From Devosia sp. (GTDB lineage Bacteria; Pseudomonadota; Alphaproteobacteria; Rhizobiales; Devosiaceae): a stretch of DNA of 5,644 nucleotides. Below are positions 5,422 to 5,644 of this stretch, in pieces. The stretch lies in NCBI GenBank assembly GCA_028290225.1, contig JAQGKH010000262.1, forward strand, positions 1-5,644, written 5' to 3'. The notes beneath the pieces were generated by a model that ran no database searches, was not told the origin of the DNA, and saw nothing but the letters and a program-made list of their open reading frames with translations. Both the position numbers and the translations under genes were made by a program. How positions within the stretch are numbered: position 1 is the first letter of the stretch; each line of letters starts with the position of its first letter.

Positions 5422-5644
5422 CTAGTGACGGGTGACGTCGCTGAGCGCGGCGGCGATATGTTCCCATTCCTGCGCCACGCTGGCGGTGGCGCGGCGCTTG
5501 CCGGCGCGGCGATACCAGTAATCGGCGTTGCCCATATCGGCTTCGATCCAGTGCATCAGCGCATGCACCCAGTCGAAGGCCTGCACGCCTTCCATGGCCT
5601 GAACGATGTTGTGAGCCTGCTCCCACTCGGGGCCGACGCGGAAT
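5422..5644 (-). CDS. C-terminal part of an unrecognised conserved-type protein
   Basis: The minus strand carries 73 codons, open at the right edge and ending in TAG (5422-5424). The visible part reads PEWEQAHNIVQAMEG (5-19), then DWVHALMHWIEAD (24-36), NADYWYRRAG (39-48) and a final QEWEHIAA (58-65). The Trp/His-rich helical pattern and the NAxYWYRRAG stretch resemble short conserved hypothetical proteins I recall from Rhizobiales, but I cannot name a domain or a function. The N-terminus lies outside the window, and an internal ATG at residue 17 is not taken as the start because the family-like sequence already begins before it. It is 77 bases upstream of the chorismate mutase-like gene on the same strand, with a stem-loop in between. 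Confidence 0.75.
   Translation of the reverse strand, partial: FRVGPEWEQAHNIVQAMEGVQAFDWVHALMHWIEADMGNADYWYRRAGKRRATASVAQEWEHIAAALSDVTRH

Noticed and set aside
5396..5626. 76-residue minus-strand frame near the right edge
   Set aside because: The overlapping frame that ends at 5422 has the Trp/His pattern and the NADYWYRRAG stretch of a real protein. The 76-residue frame is Arg/Gly-rich shadow sequence.
1..5644. Mobile element, CRISPR array, phage, toxin-antitoxin or defence system
   Set aside because: I saw no long terminal inverted repeats, regularly spaced repeats, transposase, integrase or paired small toxin/antitoxin genes. Gene content and layout look like ordinary chromosome.

Overview
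The window looks like ordinary chromosome from a high-GC alphaproteobacterium, most likely of the order Hyphomicrobiales (a Devosia-like or Rhizobium-like organism). This rests on the GatB N-terminus, the small chorismate mutase/PchB-like protein, the AhpD-like protein and the YqhA protein, all of which resemble sequences I know from that order. The genus is a guess. I see no insertion sequence, integrase, phage gene, CRISPR array, tRNA or rRNA.

Left part (1-2371). A secreted MTA/SAH-nucleosidase-like protein, cut by the left edge, is read on the minus strand (1-408). A 173-base divergent intergenic region separates it from a plus-strand run of three genes: an EamA/DMT-family 10-helix transporter (582-1499), a very small acidic proline-rich protein of unknown function (1528-1728), and a carboxymuconolactone decarboxylase/AhpD-like protein (1787-2371). 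The last has lost the first cysteine of the usual CxxC pair, and its ribosome binding site lies in the arm of a predicted hairpin.

Right part (2375-5644). All genes read on the minus strand, probably as one transcription unit or a few overlapping ones. In transcription order these are: the C-terminal 73 residues of an unrecognised conserved-type protein (5422-5644), a chorismate mutase/isochorismate-pyruvate-lyase-like AroQ protein with a GTG start (5036-5344), a GNAT acetyltransferase (4512-5024), gatB with a TTG start (2905-4407), and a YqhA/UPF0114 membrane protein (2375-2908) that overlaps gatB by the ATGA junction. The plus-strand and minus-strand runs converge with only 3 bases between stop codons.

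How the genes relate: GatB is the tRNA-binding subunit of the amidotransferase that finishes Gln-tRNA(Gln) and/or Asn-tRNA(Asn), and it is the only clearly essential housekeeping gene here. The chorismate mutase-like protein would act in aromatic amino-acid or related metabolism. The other neighbours have no evident pathway link to these. I found no convincing new multi-gene system. The points worth a second look are local: non-ATG starts, an RBS-masking hairpin, active-site substitutions in two enzyme families, and the small proline-rich protein.
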